A stretch of DNA of 6,254 bases from an uncultured Spirochaetaceae bacterium (GTDB lineage Bacteria > Spirochaetota > Spirochaetia > Treponematales > Treponemataceae). The notes under the pieces were generated by a model. The model did not search any database, had not been told where the DNA came from, and worked only from the letters and a program-made list of their open reading frames with translations. Positions 1-6,254 of the stretch are shown one piece after another (positions within the stretch are counted from its first letter, which is position 1; each line of letters starts with the position of its first letter). The stretch spans positions 1 to 6,254 of the forward strand of contig CALNCH010000114.1 in NCBI GenBank assembly GCA_937875245.1. The letters are read 5' to 3'. Both the position numbers and the translations under genes were made by a program.

Positions 1-1065
1 GGAATTGGTGCTATTGTTTTACAAGACGTAGAAGAACGTAGAACTCCAGCGGTTCGCTATTTTACTGGACACCCAGGAGATGCAATTTTTATTTTAGCAG
101 TTGATGGTAGTTGTGTACTTTGTCCTTGGGACGAAATTATGGCTGCAAAAATGGCATATGTAGATAAAATTGTACCTTACACAACTTTTGAGAGACAAGT
201 TGTTCGTGCTGTTTCTGGGTTATTAAAACAATTAAAAGTACCAGAAGGCTCTCGAGTAGAAATTCCTTCTTCTATACCCTATCCTCTTTTTCTACACTTT
301 GTTGACGAAATGGTAGGATACAATGTGGTGTGCAGGGAAGAAGGTCTTGACGATTTTATAGACGGAATGCGTTCCATAAAAGACAGCTACGAAATTGATT
401 GTATTAAAAAGGCCGCTGCCATTACTGATACCTTAATTGATATGATAGAAACAGGAGTTCGAGAAGAAACAATTCAAACAGAAGCTGACGTTGCCCTTTT
501 GATTGAAAAAGAATGTCGAAAAGCTGGGTGTGAAGGAACTGGATTTGAGACTTTAGCAGCAGGTCCTGCCAGAAGTTTTGGAATTCACTGTTTTCCTCCC
601 TACACCGCTGGAGAGTGGCCTGCACAAGGTCTTTCAATTTTAGACTTTGGGGTTGTCTATCAAGGCTATACCAGTGATGTAACCTTAACGGTGGCAAAAG
701 GTCCTCTTACAGAAGCACAAGAAAAACAATTGGAATTAGTAGAAAAAGCTTATGATGCTGCCTTACCTTCTTATGTAAAAGGAGTAAGTATTAAAACCGC
801 AGCAGCCAAAGCAGATGAAATTTTTTCTAAAGCTAAACGAACTATGCCTCACAGTTTAGGACATGGATATGGACTTGAAGCCCACGAGTTTCCCACAATT
901 CGAAGTCGTAGCGATGAAAAAATAGTATTTATGCCTGGTATGGTAGTTACTTTAGAGCCTGGTTTATATGACCCAGAAATTGGGGGATGCAGACTGGAGA
1001 ACGATGTCTTAATAACAGAAAACGGGAATGAGATATTAACTCACTCCCGCATTATCCGCTTATAA
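1..1065 (+). CDS. M24B family metallopeptidase (Xaa-Pro dipeptidase/aminopeptidase type), 5'-truncated by the window
   Basis: The frame is open from base 1 to TAA at 1063-1065 (354 residues). The first ATG, at 139, is internal: the residues before it contain RYFTG, which matches the RYLTG-like motif of the creatinase N-terminal domain, so the true start lies upstream of the window. Residues 1 to about 125 are that N-terminal domain; RSIKDSYEI (about 125) is the usual linker. The rest is the pita-bread catalytic fold. All five dinuclear-metal ligands are visible: D215 (LDFG), D226 (TSDVT), H288 (LGHGYG), E319 (TLEPG) and E333 (RLEND). Family members cleave the bond before proline at peptide N-termini, normally in the cytoplasm with Mn2+ or Co2+, recycling peptides. 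The sequence does not decide between dipeptidase (PepQ-like) and aminopeptidase (PepP-like) activity, so no symbol is given. It converges on the TPR gene with a 6-bp overlap. Family is near certain; exact substrate is unknown. Confidence 0.93.
   Translation, partial: GIGAIVLQDVEERRTPAVRYFTGHPGDAIFILAVDGSCVLCPWDEIMAAKMAYVDKIVPYTTFERQVVRAVSGLLKQLKVPEGSRVEIPSSIPYPLFLHFVDEMVGYNVVCREEGLDDFIDGMRSIKDSYEIDCIKKAAAITDTLIDMIETGVREETIQTEADVALLIEKECRKAGCEGTGFETLAAGPARSFGIHCFPPYTAGEWPAQGLSILDFGVVYQGYTSDVTLTVAKGPLTEAQEKQLELVEKAYDAALPSYVKGVSIKTAAAKADEIFSKAKRTMPHSLGHGYGLEAHEFPTIRSRSDEKIVFMPGMVVTLEPGLYDPEIGGCRLENDVLITENGNEILTHSRIIRL
1011..1049 (-). terminator. Intrinsic terminator of the minus-strand operon, inside the peptidase gene
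   Basis: On the minus strand, starting about 10 nt after the TPR stop codon, CGGGAGTGAG and CTCATTCCCG form a 10-bp stem around a 7-nt loop (arms 1040-1049 and 1023-1032). A U-rich run, TTTTCTGTTATT, follows at 1022-1011. Read on the minus strand all ten pairs form, one of them G-U. Read on the plus strand the same position is an A-C mismatch and no T-run follows. The signal therefore serves the TPR transcript and not the peptidase. Seen by eye; no folding energy was calculated. Confidence 0.62.
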
Positions 1066-3987
1066 TTCTTGTATAATTGTGTCTATCTTCTTTTCCAAAG
1101 CTTCCGCTTGGAAATTATCCGGTAGATTTTTTGCTAATTCCCTCATATAGCCTAGTGTGTTAGACAAAGCTTTTTCTTGGTCTTCATTACTAGGCTGTTT
1201 TGGAGATACAATTCCGTTGGTTCTAAGCGCTTGGGCCGCAGCTAATAACCCTGGTCTTCCTTGCAATCGATCAATTACATAGTCTAACCGAAGTCTATCC
1301 AAACTTATTAAAAACTCCTCTTTTTTACCAGCAGGTAAATAAGTACATAAATCTCGTAAACTAGAAAACATTTCTGCTGTACTGGAAAATGGAGTAACAG
1401 GGAATCGAGATAACACATCACTTACTATTTTTTTTACCTTTTGCATTACTTCTGGTTCAAATTCTAAGGTCTTATTTTCTGAATTCTCTGTCTCAAGTTC
1501 TGCATCTGACTCAAGTTCTAAATCTGGTACCATTTCTAAATCTGGCTCAAGTTCTGCCTCTGGTTCAAGTTCTAAATCTTGCTCCAACAAATTATTTTCT
1601 TCGTCTTCTTCCTTTGTTTCTTCCTCTGAATCTCCAATACCGAAAATGTCATCAAAAGAAGGTTCTTCTGAGCTTTCCCCTTCTTCCAGATTTTCAGAAT
1701 CGTCTATCTCTTCAGAATCTTTCCATTCTTCAGGATTTTCTAAAATTTCTGACAGATCCAAATCTTCTTCTAAATCAGTATCTAATAAATCATCAATCGG
1801 ATCTTCGGTGGGCAATATATCTTCAATTGGGTCAGGCTGATCAAAAACCGGATCAGGCTCTAATTTTGGTAATGGCTCAAAAGGAGTATCCACCGGAAGC
1901 TCTGGCTCTGGCTCTGGTTTTGGCTTAGGGGGGAGAGGAGGTGGCATTACAGGAGCCTCTGGTTCTGGTAAGGGCTCTGGTTCAGGAGGTAAAGGGGATG
2001 GCTGAGGCGGAACAGGAGGTGGATTTTGAGGAAGGGGCTGCCCCTGTTCTGGTGCAATAGAAGATGCAATCTCTCTCTTCTCTTCTTCCAAATCATCATC
2101 TTCAAAAGAATAACCATCAATTCCCATATACTCCTGTTCTTCAATTGGATCATATTTTTTGGCATTTTGCCCCGCAAATGGATCAAAATAGTCTTCTTTT
2201 TCTTGAGAAGGTTGATAATCAAGGGGAGAATCATCTTGTAACAATGAATTTAAGCTAATATCATCATCTTCTTCTTCTTTTTTTTCTTCTGCCATTTCCA
2301 AGATTAAGGGATCAAAATCATCCTTGAAAATATCATCTTCATCTTCTGTCTTAATATCCAGTTGTAGTAAATTATCAAAATCTAATTCTTCAGCATCTTC
2401 TATGTCAGATCCTAAATCCAATTCAGGAACAATTTCAGCGTCATCATCTATAGATACATCTGAACCAAAACCTTCTGGCATTTCTGCCACATTGGAGAAT
2501 GTTTCTTCTCTAAACTTTATATCTTGTTCCAAAGCTTCCAAAGATTTCTCTGGGCTATTTTTACCAACTATGTCAGAAATAGCTTTTAAAGATTCTGAAT
2601 CATTTGGCAATTTCTGAGCAATTCGTGCTAAAGACTCTAAAATTGCAGGATTTCGAGGTTCTATATCAAGGGTTTTTTCATAGGATTCTATGGCTTCCGG
2701 ATACATTCCTGAAGCTTCATAATTTGATGCTAAGGCTGTCCATGCCAAGATATCCTCTGGTCGTTTTTTGATATACAGTTTTAGGTGTTCTTCTGCATCA
2801 GCAAAATCTCCTATCTTAGAAAGAACTTTTCCTACATCTCGGAGGTAGGTAATATTGGTTGGATCAATGTCACTTATTCGTTTATAACATCCTCGAGCTT
2901 TACCCTTTTGTCCTTTACGCACAAAATATTGTGCAAGGGCATTCAGAGCATTTGTATTTACCGGATCTTCATCCCGTACTTTTTTAATACGAATTCCTGC
3001 TTCATAGAGCTTATTAATTTCCATTAGTACTTCAGCATAATGAAGAAGAAACTCATGATCTGAACTACTATTTTTTTCCATATGAGCTAACAATTCTGCT
3101 GCTTTTGGGAACCTTCCCAGTTTTTCATACACTTCTTCAAGGCCTTTCATTGCAGGAAGGTTATCTTCCTCTTTTCCTAAAACAGAAGAAAAAGTGTTTT
3201 CTGCCTTATCATATAAGCCTTTTGTGTAATAAATAGTTCCAAGGGCTGTGTGAACCGCAGTGTCCTCTGGATTAAAAACAACTGCCTTTTCCAATACTTC
3301 TTGAGCGTCATCGATTTTTTTCATTTTAACCAGTAAAGATGCATAGCCATTCATAGCTTCTGCCCAACCTGGCTTGCTACGTAAAGCAGCTTCGTAAGCA
3401 GTCTTTGCTTCTTGATATTTTCCTAGTGCTTCATAACTGGCAGCAGAATTATAATGCAAGATTGGATGATTAGGATCTAATTGTAAAGCACGAGCATAAC
3501 TGAGCAAAGCTTTTTCATGATGACCTTGTAAAGCCTGTATTGAACCTAAGTGATTGTAGGCTAATACATCATTGGGATTTTCTTCAACAACAGAAATAAA
3601 ACAATCGGCGGCCTCTGCATAGTTTCCCATTAGTTTGTAGGTATGTCCCATATTATAAAAAATAAGATTCTCGTTTCCACCAATGGATAATGCAGTTTTA
3701 AGTACGTCTATGGATTCTGTATATTTTCCTAATCGTCGATAAATTCCACCCAAACTATTTAAAGCATCAAAATTTCTGGGGTCTTTACGGATAATGGCAG
3801 AATATGTCATTAAAGCCTTTTCATCTTCATTTGCCCGAACATAGGTTGATGCCAATTCAGACATGACTTTCAAATTATCAGGCTCTTCTTTTAAAATTAA
3901 CCTGTACAATCGGGCGGCTAATGAGAAATCTCTTGCCAAAACAGCGGCTTGAGCACGTGAAAGAAGTAAATCTGTTTGTCCACTCAT
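1060..3987 (-). CDS. Large cytoplasmic TPR-repeat protein with acidic/proline-rich linker and helical C-terminal domain
   Basis: A 975-residue protein with no signal peptide or membrane segment, so probably cytoplasmic. Residues about 3-478 divide without gaps into 14 units of 34 residues, most ending in P or an acidic residue plus P and carrying the TPR pattern (for example ALNSLGGIYRRLGKY and AYNHLGSIQALQGHH). The last unit is the most degenerate. Residues about 500-640 are rich in D and E. Residues 645-725 are proline-rich with PEPEPLPEPE-like runs. Residues 725-835 are acidic again and include a hexapeptide repeat. Residues about 838-975 form a non-repetitive domain predicted helical, with no family I recognise. 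TPR arrays are protein-binding scaffolds, so a role in assembling or docking partners is inferred; no enzymatic motif is visible. The ATG at 3987 is supported by a Shine-Dalgarno. It is the second gene of an operon behind the exported LamG/FnIII-like protein. The long plus-strand frames opposite the acidic region are compositional shadows. Confidence 0.9.
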   Translation of the reverse strand: MSGQTDLLLSRAQAAVLARDFSLAARLYRLILKEEPDNLKVMSELASTYVRANEDEKALMTYSAIIRKDPRNFDALNSLGGIYRRLGKYTESIDVLKTALSIGGNENLIFYNMGHTYKLMGNYAEAADCFISVVEENPNDVLAYNHLGSIQALQGHHEKALLSYARALQLDPNHPILHYNSAASYEALGKYQEAKTAYEAALRSKPGWAEAMNGYASLLVKMKKIDDAQEVLEKAVVFNPEDTAVHTALGTIYYTKGLYDKAENTFSSVLGKEEDNLPAMKGLEEVYEKLGRFPKAAELLAHMEKNSSSDHEFLLHYAEVLMEINKLYEAGIRIKKVRDEDPVNTNALNALAQYFVRKGQKGKARGCYKRISDIDPTNITYLRDVGKVLSKIGDFADAEEHLKLYIKKRPEDILAWTALASNYEASGMYPEAIESYEKTLDIEPRNPAILESLARIAQKLPNDSESLKAISDIVGKNSPEKSLEALEQDIKFREETFSNVAEMPEGFGSDVSIDDDAEIVPELDLGSDIEDAEELDFDNLLQLDIKTEDEDDIFKDDFDPLILEMAEEKKEEEDDDISLNSLLQDDSPLDYQPSQEKEDYFDPFAGQNAKKYDPIEEQEYMGIDGYSFEDDDLEEEKREIASSIAPEQGQPLPQNPPPVPPQPSPLPPEPEPLPEPEAPVMPPPLPPKPKPEPEPELPVDTPFEPLPKLEPDPVFDQPDPIEDILPTEDPIDDLLDTDLEEDLDLSEILENPEEWKDSEEIDDSENLEEGESSEEPSFDDIFGIGDSEEETKEEDEENNLLEQDLELEPEAELEPDLEMVPDLELESDAELETENSENKTLEFEPEVMQKVKKIVSDVLSRFPVTPFSSTAEMFSSLRDLCTYLPAGKKEEFLISLDRLRLDYVIDRLQGRPGLLAAAQALRTNGIVSPKQPSNEDQEKALSNTLGYMRELAKNLPDNFQAEALEKKIDTIIQEL
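1493..1582 (-). repeat. Five in-frame 18-bp tandem repeats in the TPR gene
   Basis: Five adjacent 18-bp units lie at 1493-1510, 1511-1528, 1529-1546, 1547-1564 and 1565-1582, with plus-strand consensus TCAAGTTCTRMATCTGGT. In the encoded order they give QDLELE, PEAELE, PDLEMV, PDLELE and SDAELE, roughly residues 802-832. Units 1-2 and 4-5 look like a duplicated 36-bp pair (31 of 36 bases identical); unit 3 is the most diverged. A weaker related copy lies near 1451-1467 and encodes LEFEPE. The unit is a multiple of three, so gain or loss of copies would keep the frame. Confidence 0.85.
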
Positions 3988-3994
3988 TTATCTA

Positions 3995-4000
3995 TCCTTT
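3995..4000 (-). promoter_or_regulatory. Shine-Dalgarno of the TPR gene
   Basis: On the minus strand AAAGGA is followed by 7 nt (TAGATAA) and then the ATG at 3987-3985. The spacing is normal and fixes the TPR start. It lies in the 25-bp gap after the TAG stop of the upstream gene, which supports co-transcription. It is the only clear ribosome binding site at a start codon in this window. Confidence 0.8.
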
Positions 4001-4012
4001 TACTAAATCTTA

Positions 4013-5521
4013 CTACCTTTGTAAGAGGGGTCTCTCGTGTACTTCTGAAGAAAGTCCACCTTCTATTCTCATAGTACCTTCATCATATGCAGAGACTGCC
4101 ACATAATATATCTGCCCATTTTTTAGACCTGTGAGTCTATAACTAAGCTTGTTTTTTACATCAATGGGAGAAGCCCCTTCAATGGAAATCTGACCCAAAT
4201 ACTCACCTGGAGCTGTCCCATAATACAAATAATATCCATCTGCATTACTAGAAGCAGATGCAACCCATGAAATATCTATATATCCATTACCACTTTGTGT
4301 ATACAGTTTAAATGGTGGCATAGGAGGATTTTTTTCCAAAGCCACTAATTTAATTTCTGATACATAGGGAGAAACAGAGGCTAATCCATCAGTATACATA
4401 TCTACTGCTACTTGAAACCATTCTCCTGCAACCTCTTTAGATGGTACACCATTTTTTACAGGAATCCACTCCTGAGTATTATTTGTCCATTCAAAATAGT
4501 TATCGCTGCCTCTAATAAAAACTTGGACATCGGTTTGTGAAGGGATAGTTGCATCCACCAATACCTTATCTATAATAGTTCCACTTCGATACGGTCCTAA
4601 AGGTTGACTTTCAACACGTCCACCTTCTTTTATATATCGATTTCTAGAAAATTCTGAGACTATAGGAGAACGAGAAATTGCAAAATCATCGATTTTCCCC
4701 ATAAAATTAGGACAAATTTCAATGTCTGCAGGGACACCCAGCATTCCAGAAAAAACGGTTCCCCATCCCCTACCACTTGAAGTTATATACCTCATATCTT
4801 CTACTTTTCCGTCGATACGGTATTCCATTAAACCAGTTTCTTCATCAAAGGTTATTGTATGATAAGCCCATTTAAATGGAATAACCAAACTGTTACTTTT
4901 TAGTACTATTTGGCTTTCAGAAGATTGACTCTCATCATCTACTGCCAATAGATTAAAAAACACATTAGTAAAACTCCATTCTAATCGGTTATTAAAAAAC
5001 GCTGCTTGTATCATCTGATACATGGAATCGTTGTCCCTGTTTCTAGAAGAACTCCAAGAAAAAACAGTTTCTCCATTTTCCGCAATATTAGGATTTAGCC
5101 AAAAAGAAATAGAAAAAGAACCGATAACACCAGATTTTCCAAAAATAGATTCGGTAGAACCTCGCAACCGTAACCCCGTTTGACCTCGACTAAGTCCACT
5201 GTAAGACCCCATAAAAGATTCTTCAACCACATTCATTTTATCAGAAGTTGTTTTATAATTACCTACAACGTCGCTCATAACCTTATTCTCAAAATTAATA
5301 AGTAAATCTGTGTTAAAGTCTTTCTCAACCATATTATGGGCAATATACAGGGCCTTATTACCAAATCTTCCAGGTCCTAACGCCACATGGTTAACCACAG
5401 AAAAGGTTCCCCATCCTTCATTTCCACCAAGAATCATTTCTTTTTCTTGACATAAAAGAAGATTTGATTCAAAAAGTAGTAGACAAAATATAACAAAAAA
5501 GAGTATGAGTTTTTTACACAT
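4013..5521 (-). CDS. Exported protein with LamG/ConA-like and fibronectin type III domains
   Basis: A 502-residue protein. Residues 1-25 are a signal peptide: CKK, then a hydrophobic stretch (LILFFVIFCLLLF), then NLLLCQ before charged EKE. Cleavage near C24 or Q25 is likely. C24 could be a lipidation site, but LLLC is not a canonical lipobox because it lacks a small residue before the Cys. Residues about 110-290 resemble a LamG/concanavalin-like beta sandwich: FSISFWLNP, then an FKWAYHTITFDEETG / YRIDGKV strand pair, then the closing MGKIDDFAIS. Residues 300-395 are a beta-rich module with GEWFQVAVDMYTDG and SPYVSEIKLVAL, a pattern common in surface-protein beta modules. Residues 398-497 form an FnIII domain (DISWVASASSNADGYYLYYG ending in IYYVAVSAYDEG). 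No catalytic motif is seen; binding of glycan or envelope ligands is inferred from the family only. The next Met (29) would remove the signal peptide, so the ATG at 5521 is preferred despite no Shine-Dalgarno. First gene of the operon with the TPR gene. Confidence 0.85.
   Translation of the reverse strand: MCKKLILFFVIFCLLLFESNLLLCQEKEMILGGNEGWGTFSVVNHVALGPGRFGNKALYIAHNMVEKDFNTDLLINFENKVMSDVVGNYKTTSDKMNVVEESFMGSYSGLSRGQTGLRLRGSTESIFGKSGVIGSFSISFWLNPNIAENGETVFSWSSSRNRDNDSMYQMIQAAFFNNRLEWSFTNVFFNLLAVDDESQSSESQIVLKSNSLVIPFKWAYHTITFDEETGLMEYRIDGKVEDMRYITSSGRGWGTVFSGMLGVPADIEICPNFMGKIDDFAISRSPIVSEFSRNRYIKEGGRVESQPLGPYRSGTIIDKVLVDATIPSQTDVQVFIRGSDNYFEWTNNTQEWIPVKNGVPSKEVAGEWFQVAVDMYTDGLASVSPYVSEIKLVALEKNPPMPPFKLYTQSGNGYIDISWVASASSNADGYYLYYGTAPGEYLGQISIEGASPIDVKNKLSYRLTGLKNGQIYYVAVSAYDEGTMRIEGGLSSEVHERPLLQR
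5464..5494 (+). promoter_or_regulatory. Candidate uvrC promoter inside the LamG/FnIII gene
   Basis: TTGATT (5464-5469) and TATAAC (5489-5494) are separated by 19 bp, a little long. Transcription would begin near 5501 and leave a leader of roughly 29 nt. A perfect TTGACA lies at 5447-5452, but no acceptable -10 element sits 16-18 bp after it. The region is AT-rich and codes for a signal peptide on the other strand, so chance matches are easy. Confidence 0.28.
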
Positions 5522-5526
5522 AGTTT

Positions 5527-5556
5527 ATTATGAAAACAGATATTTCAGTTCGCCAA
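5527..5556 (-). promoter_or_regulatory. Candidate promoter of the LamG/FnIII-TPR operon, overlapping the uvrC start
   Basis: On the minus strand TTGGCG (5556-5551) is followed by an 18-bp spacer and CATAAT (5532-5527), 4/6 and 5/6 matches to the consensus. Transcription would begin about 5519-5521, at the A of the gene's own ATG, giving a leaderless or near-leaderless mRNA. That would agree with the missing Shine-Dalgarno. The -10 element contains the complement of the uvrC start codon. Found by eye only. Confidence 0.3.
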
Positions 5557-6254
5557 AAATTACATGACACCGCACTGCAAGCTCCTCAATCCAGCGGAGT
5601 TTACCTTTGGAGAGATGATGAAGGCACCATTCTCTACGTCGGCAAGGCAAAAAGTCTGAAAAATCGTTTATCCTCCTATTTTTCAGGTCAAAAAGATATA
5701 AAAACTCGGATATTAATTTCACGAGCTTTTTCCATCGAATACATAACAACATCAAATGAATACGAAGCTCTCATATTAGAGAACACATTAATAAAGCAAC
5801 ATAGTCCCAGATACAATATCGATTTAAAAGATGATAAATCATATCCAGTTGTTCGCATTACCAATGAAAAATTTCCTCGGGTCATTAAAACTCGACGTAT
5901 TCTTCAAGACGGTTCCCAATATTTTGGCCCTTTTCCCAATGCAGGAGCTTTAAACACTTTTATGGAAATCCTCTATTCTCTGTATCCACTTCGCCAATGC
6001 AAAAAGTTAATAAAAAGAACAAGTCCCTGCATGTATTACCATATAAATCGCTGTTCTGCTCCCTGTTGTGGAAAAATATCAACAGAGAACTACAACTCTT
6101 TTATCGGCGAAATAGCATCAATGCTTGAAGGAAAACCAGAAGAAACCTTAAAAAAGCTGGAGGAGGCAATGAAAGAAGCCGCCAAGGAATTCAAGTACGA
6201 AAAAGCAGCCCGCTTACGAGATGGAATTCAAGCTTTTAAAGATTTACGAATGCA
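5530..6254 (+). CDS. uvrC: UvrABC excinuclease subunit C, N-terminal part (runs off the window)
   Basis: The first 241 residues of a protein that is normally about 600 long; the C-terminal RNase H-like nuclease and HhH domains lie beyond the edge. UvrC makes both incisions around a lesion in nucleotide excision repair, after UvrA and UvrB load on damaged DNA. Residues about 20-98 are the GIY-YIG nuclease for the 3' incision: GVY (23-25), YVG (36-38), R46, then NEYEALILE with E79 as the likely catalytic glutamate, and PRYN ending at N96. C157, C167, C175 and C179 match the four cysteines that bind a 4Fe-4S cluster in E. coli UvrC; C180 is an additional neighbour. Residues about 204-238 are the UVR motif (EKAARLRD) that contacts UvrB. 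The in-frame TAG at 5521-5523 leaves ATG 5530 as the only reasonable start, although no Shine-Dalgarno precedes it. It is divergent from the LamG/FnIII gene. Confidence 0.97.
   Translation, partial: MKTDISVRQKLHDTALQAPQSSGVYLWRDDEGTILYVGKAKSLKNRLSSYFSGQKDIKTRILISRAFSIEYITTSNEYEALILENTLIKQHSPRYNIDLKDDKSYPVVRITNEKFPRVIKTRRILQDGSQYFGPFPNAGALNTFMEILYSLYPLRQCKKLIKRTSPCMYYHINRCSAPCCGKISTENYNSFIGEIASMLEGKPEETLKKLEEAMKEAAKEFKYEKAARLRDGIQAFKDLRM

Noticed and set aside
139..141. ATG at 139 as the start of the peptidase
   Set aside because: The frame is open back to base 1 and the upstream residues carry the RYFTG motif and normal N-domain strands, so the start lies outside the window.
422..697. Minus-strand open frame of 91 codons inside the peptidase gene
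   Set aside because: It lies fully within a well-supported M24 catalytic domain on the other strand and has no recognisable domain or start signal.
1640..2060. Acidic/proline-rich region as a sign of a frameshifted or degenerate gene
   Set aside because: The frame stays open, the composition changes gradually, and a well-formed helical domain follows in the same frame.
1614..2617. Several plus-strand open frames (64-104 codons, Ser-rich or Leu/Phe-rich) opposite the acidic part of the TPR gene
   Set aside because: They are the complement of a long GAA/GAT-rich coding region. Their serine-rich or hydrophobic content follows from that composition, none has a convincing ribosome site, and the minus-strand frame is clearly coding.
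5447..5452. Perfect TTGACA as the uvrC -35 element
   Set aside because: No TATAAT-like sequence follows at 16-18 bp; the nearest good -10 is 36 bp away.
5495..5515. AAAAAA-GAGTATGAG-TTTTTT inverted repeat as a regulatory hairpin in the uvrC leader
   Set aside because: The stem is only A-T pairs and would be weak. The bases encode the Lys and Phe/Leu codons of a signal peptide, which explains them without another role.
5528..5885. Two minus-strand open frames of 75 and 65 codons over uvrC
   Set aside because: Both are shadows of the uvrC coding sequence, whose GIY-YIG domain is unmistakable.

Overview
The window holds four protein-coding genes packed almost without gaps, two of them cut by the window edges. 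It is AT-rich by eye and uses standard bacterial codons. One gene has a clear Shine-Dalgarno site; the two divergent starts have none. An exported LamG/FnIII-like protein beside a large cytoplasmic TPR protein and uvrC would suit a low-GC spirochaete (Treponema-like). That assignment is a weak inference, since no marker here fixes the taxon.

Layout: (1) 1-1065, plus strand: the C-terminal 354 residues of an M24B (Xaa-Pro dipeptidase/aminopeptidase-type) metallopeptidase with all five metal ligands. (2) 1060-3987, minus strand: a 975-residue protein with 14 consecutive 34-residue TPR units, then an acidic and proline-rich low-complexity region with an 18-bp tandem repeat, then a helical C-terminal domain. 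(3) 4013-5521, minus strand: a 502-residue exported protein with a signal peptide, a LamG/ConA-like domain, a middle beta-rich module and a C-terminal FnIII domain. (4) 5530 to the window end, plus strand: the first 241 residues of UvrC, with GIY-YIG nuclease domain, Fe-S-type cysteines and UVR motif.

Organisation: genes 3 and 2 form a probable two-gene minus-strand operon with a 25-bp gap and a good Shine-Dalgarno before gene 2. It ends in an intrinsic terminator that lies inside the 3' end of the convergent peptidase gene. Peptidase and TPR genes meet tail to tail and share one TTATAA palindrome that gives each its TAA stop. The operon and uvrC are divergent, with only 8 bp between their start codons, so each gene's control region must lie in the other's coding sequence.

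No RNA gene, mobile element, CRISPR array or stretch of over 300 bp without a gene was seen. The most unusual points are the compact head-to-head and tail-to-tail junctions and the TPR / acidic-proline / helical architecture. I do not see a clearly new multi-gene system.
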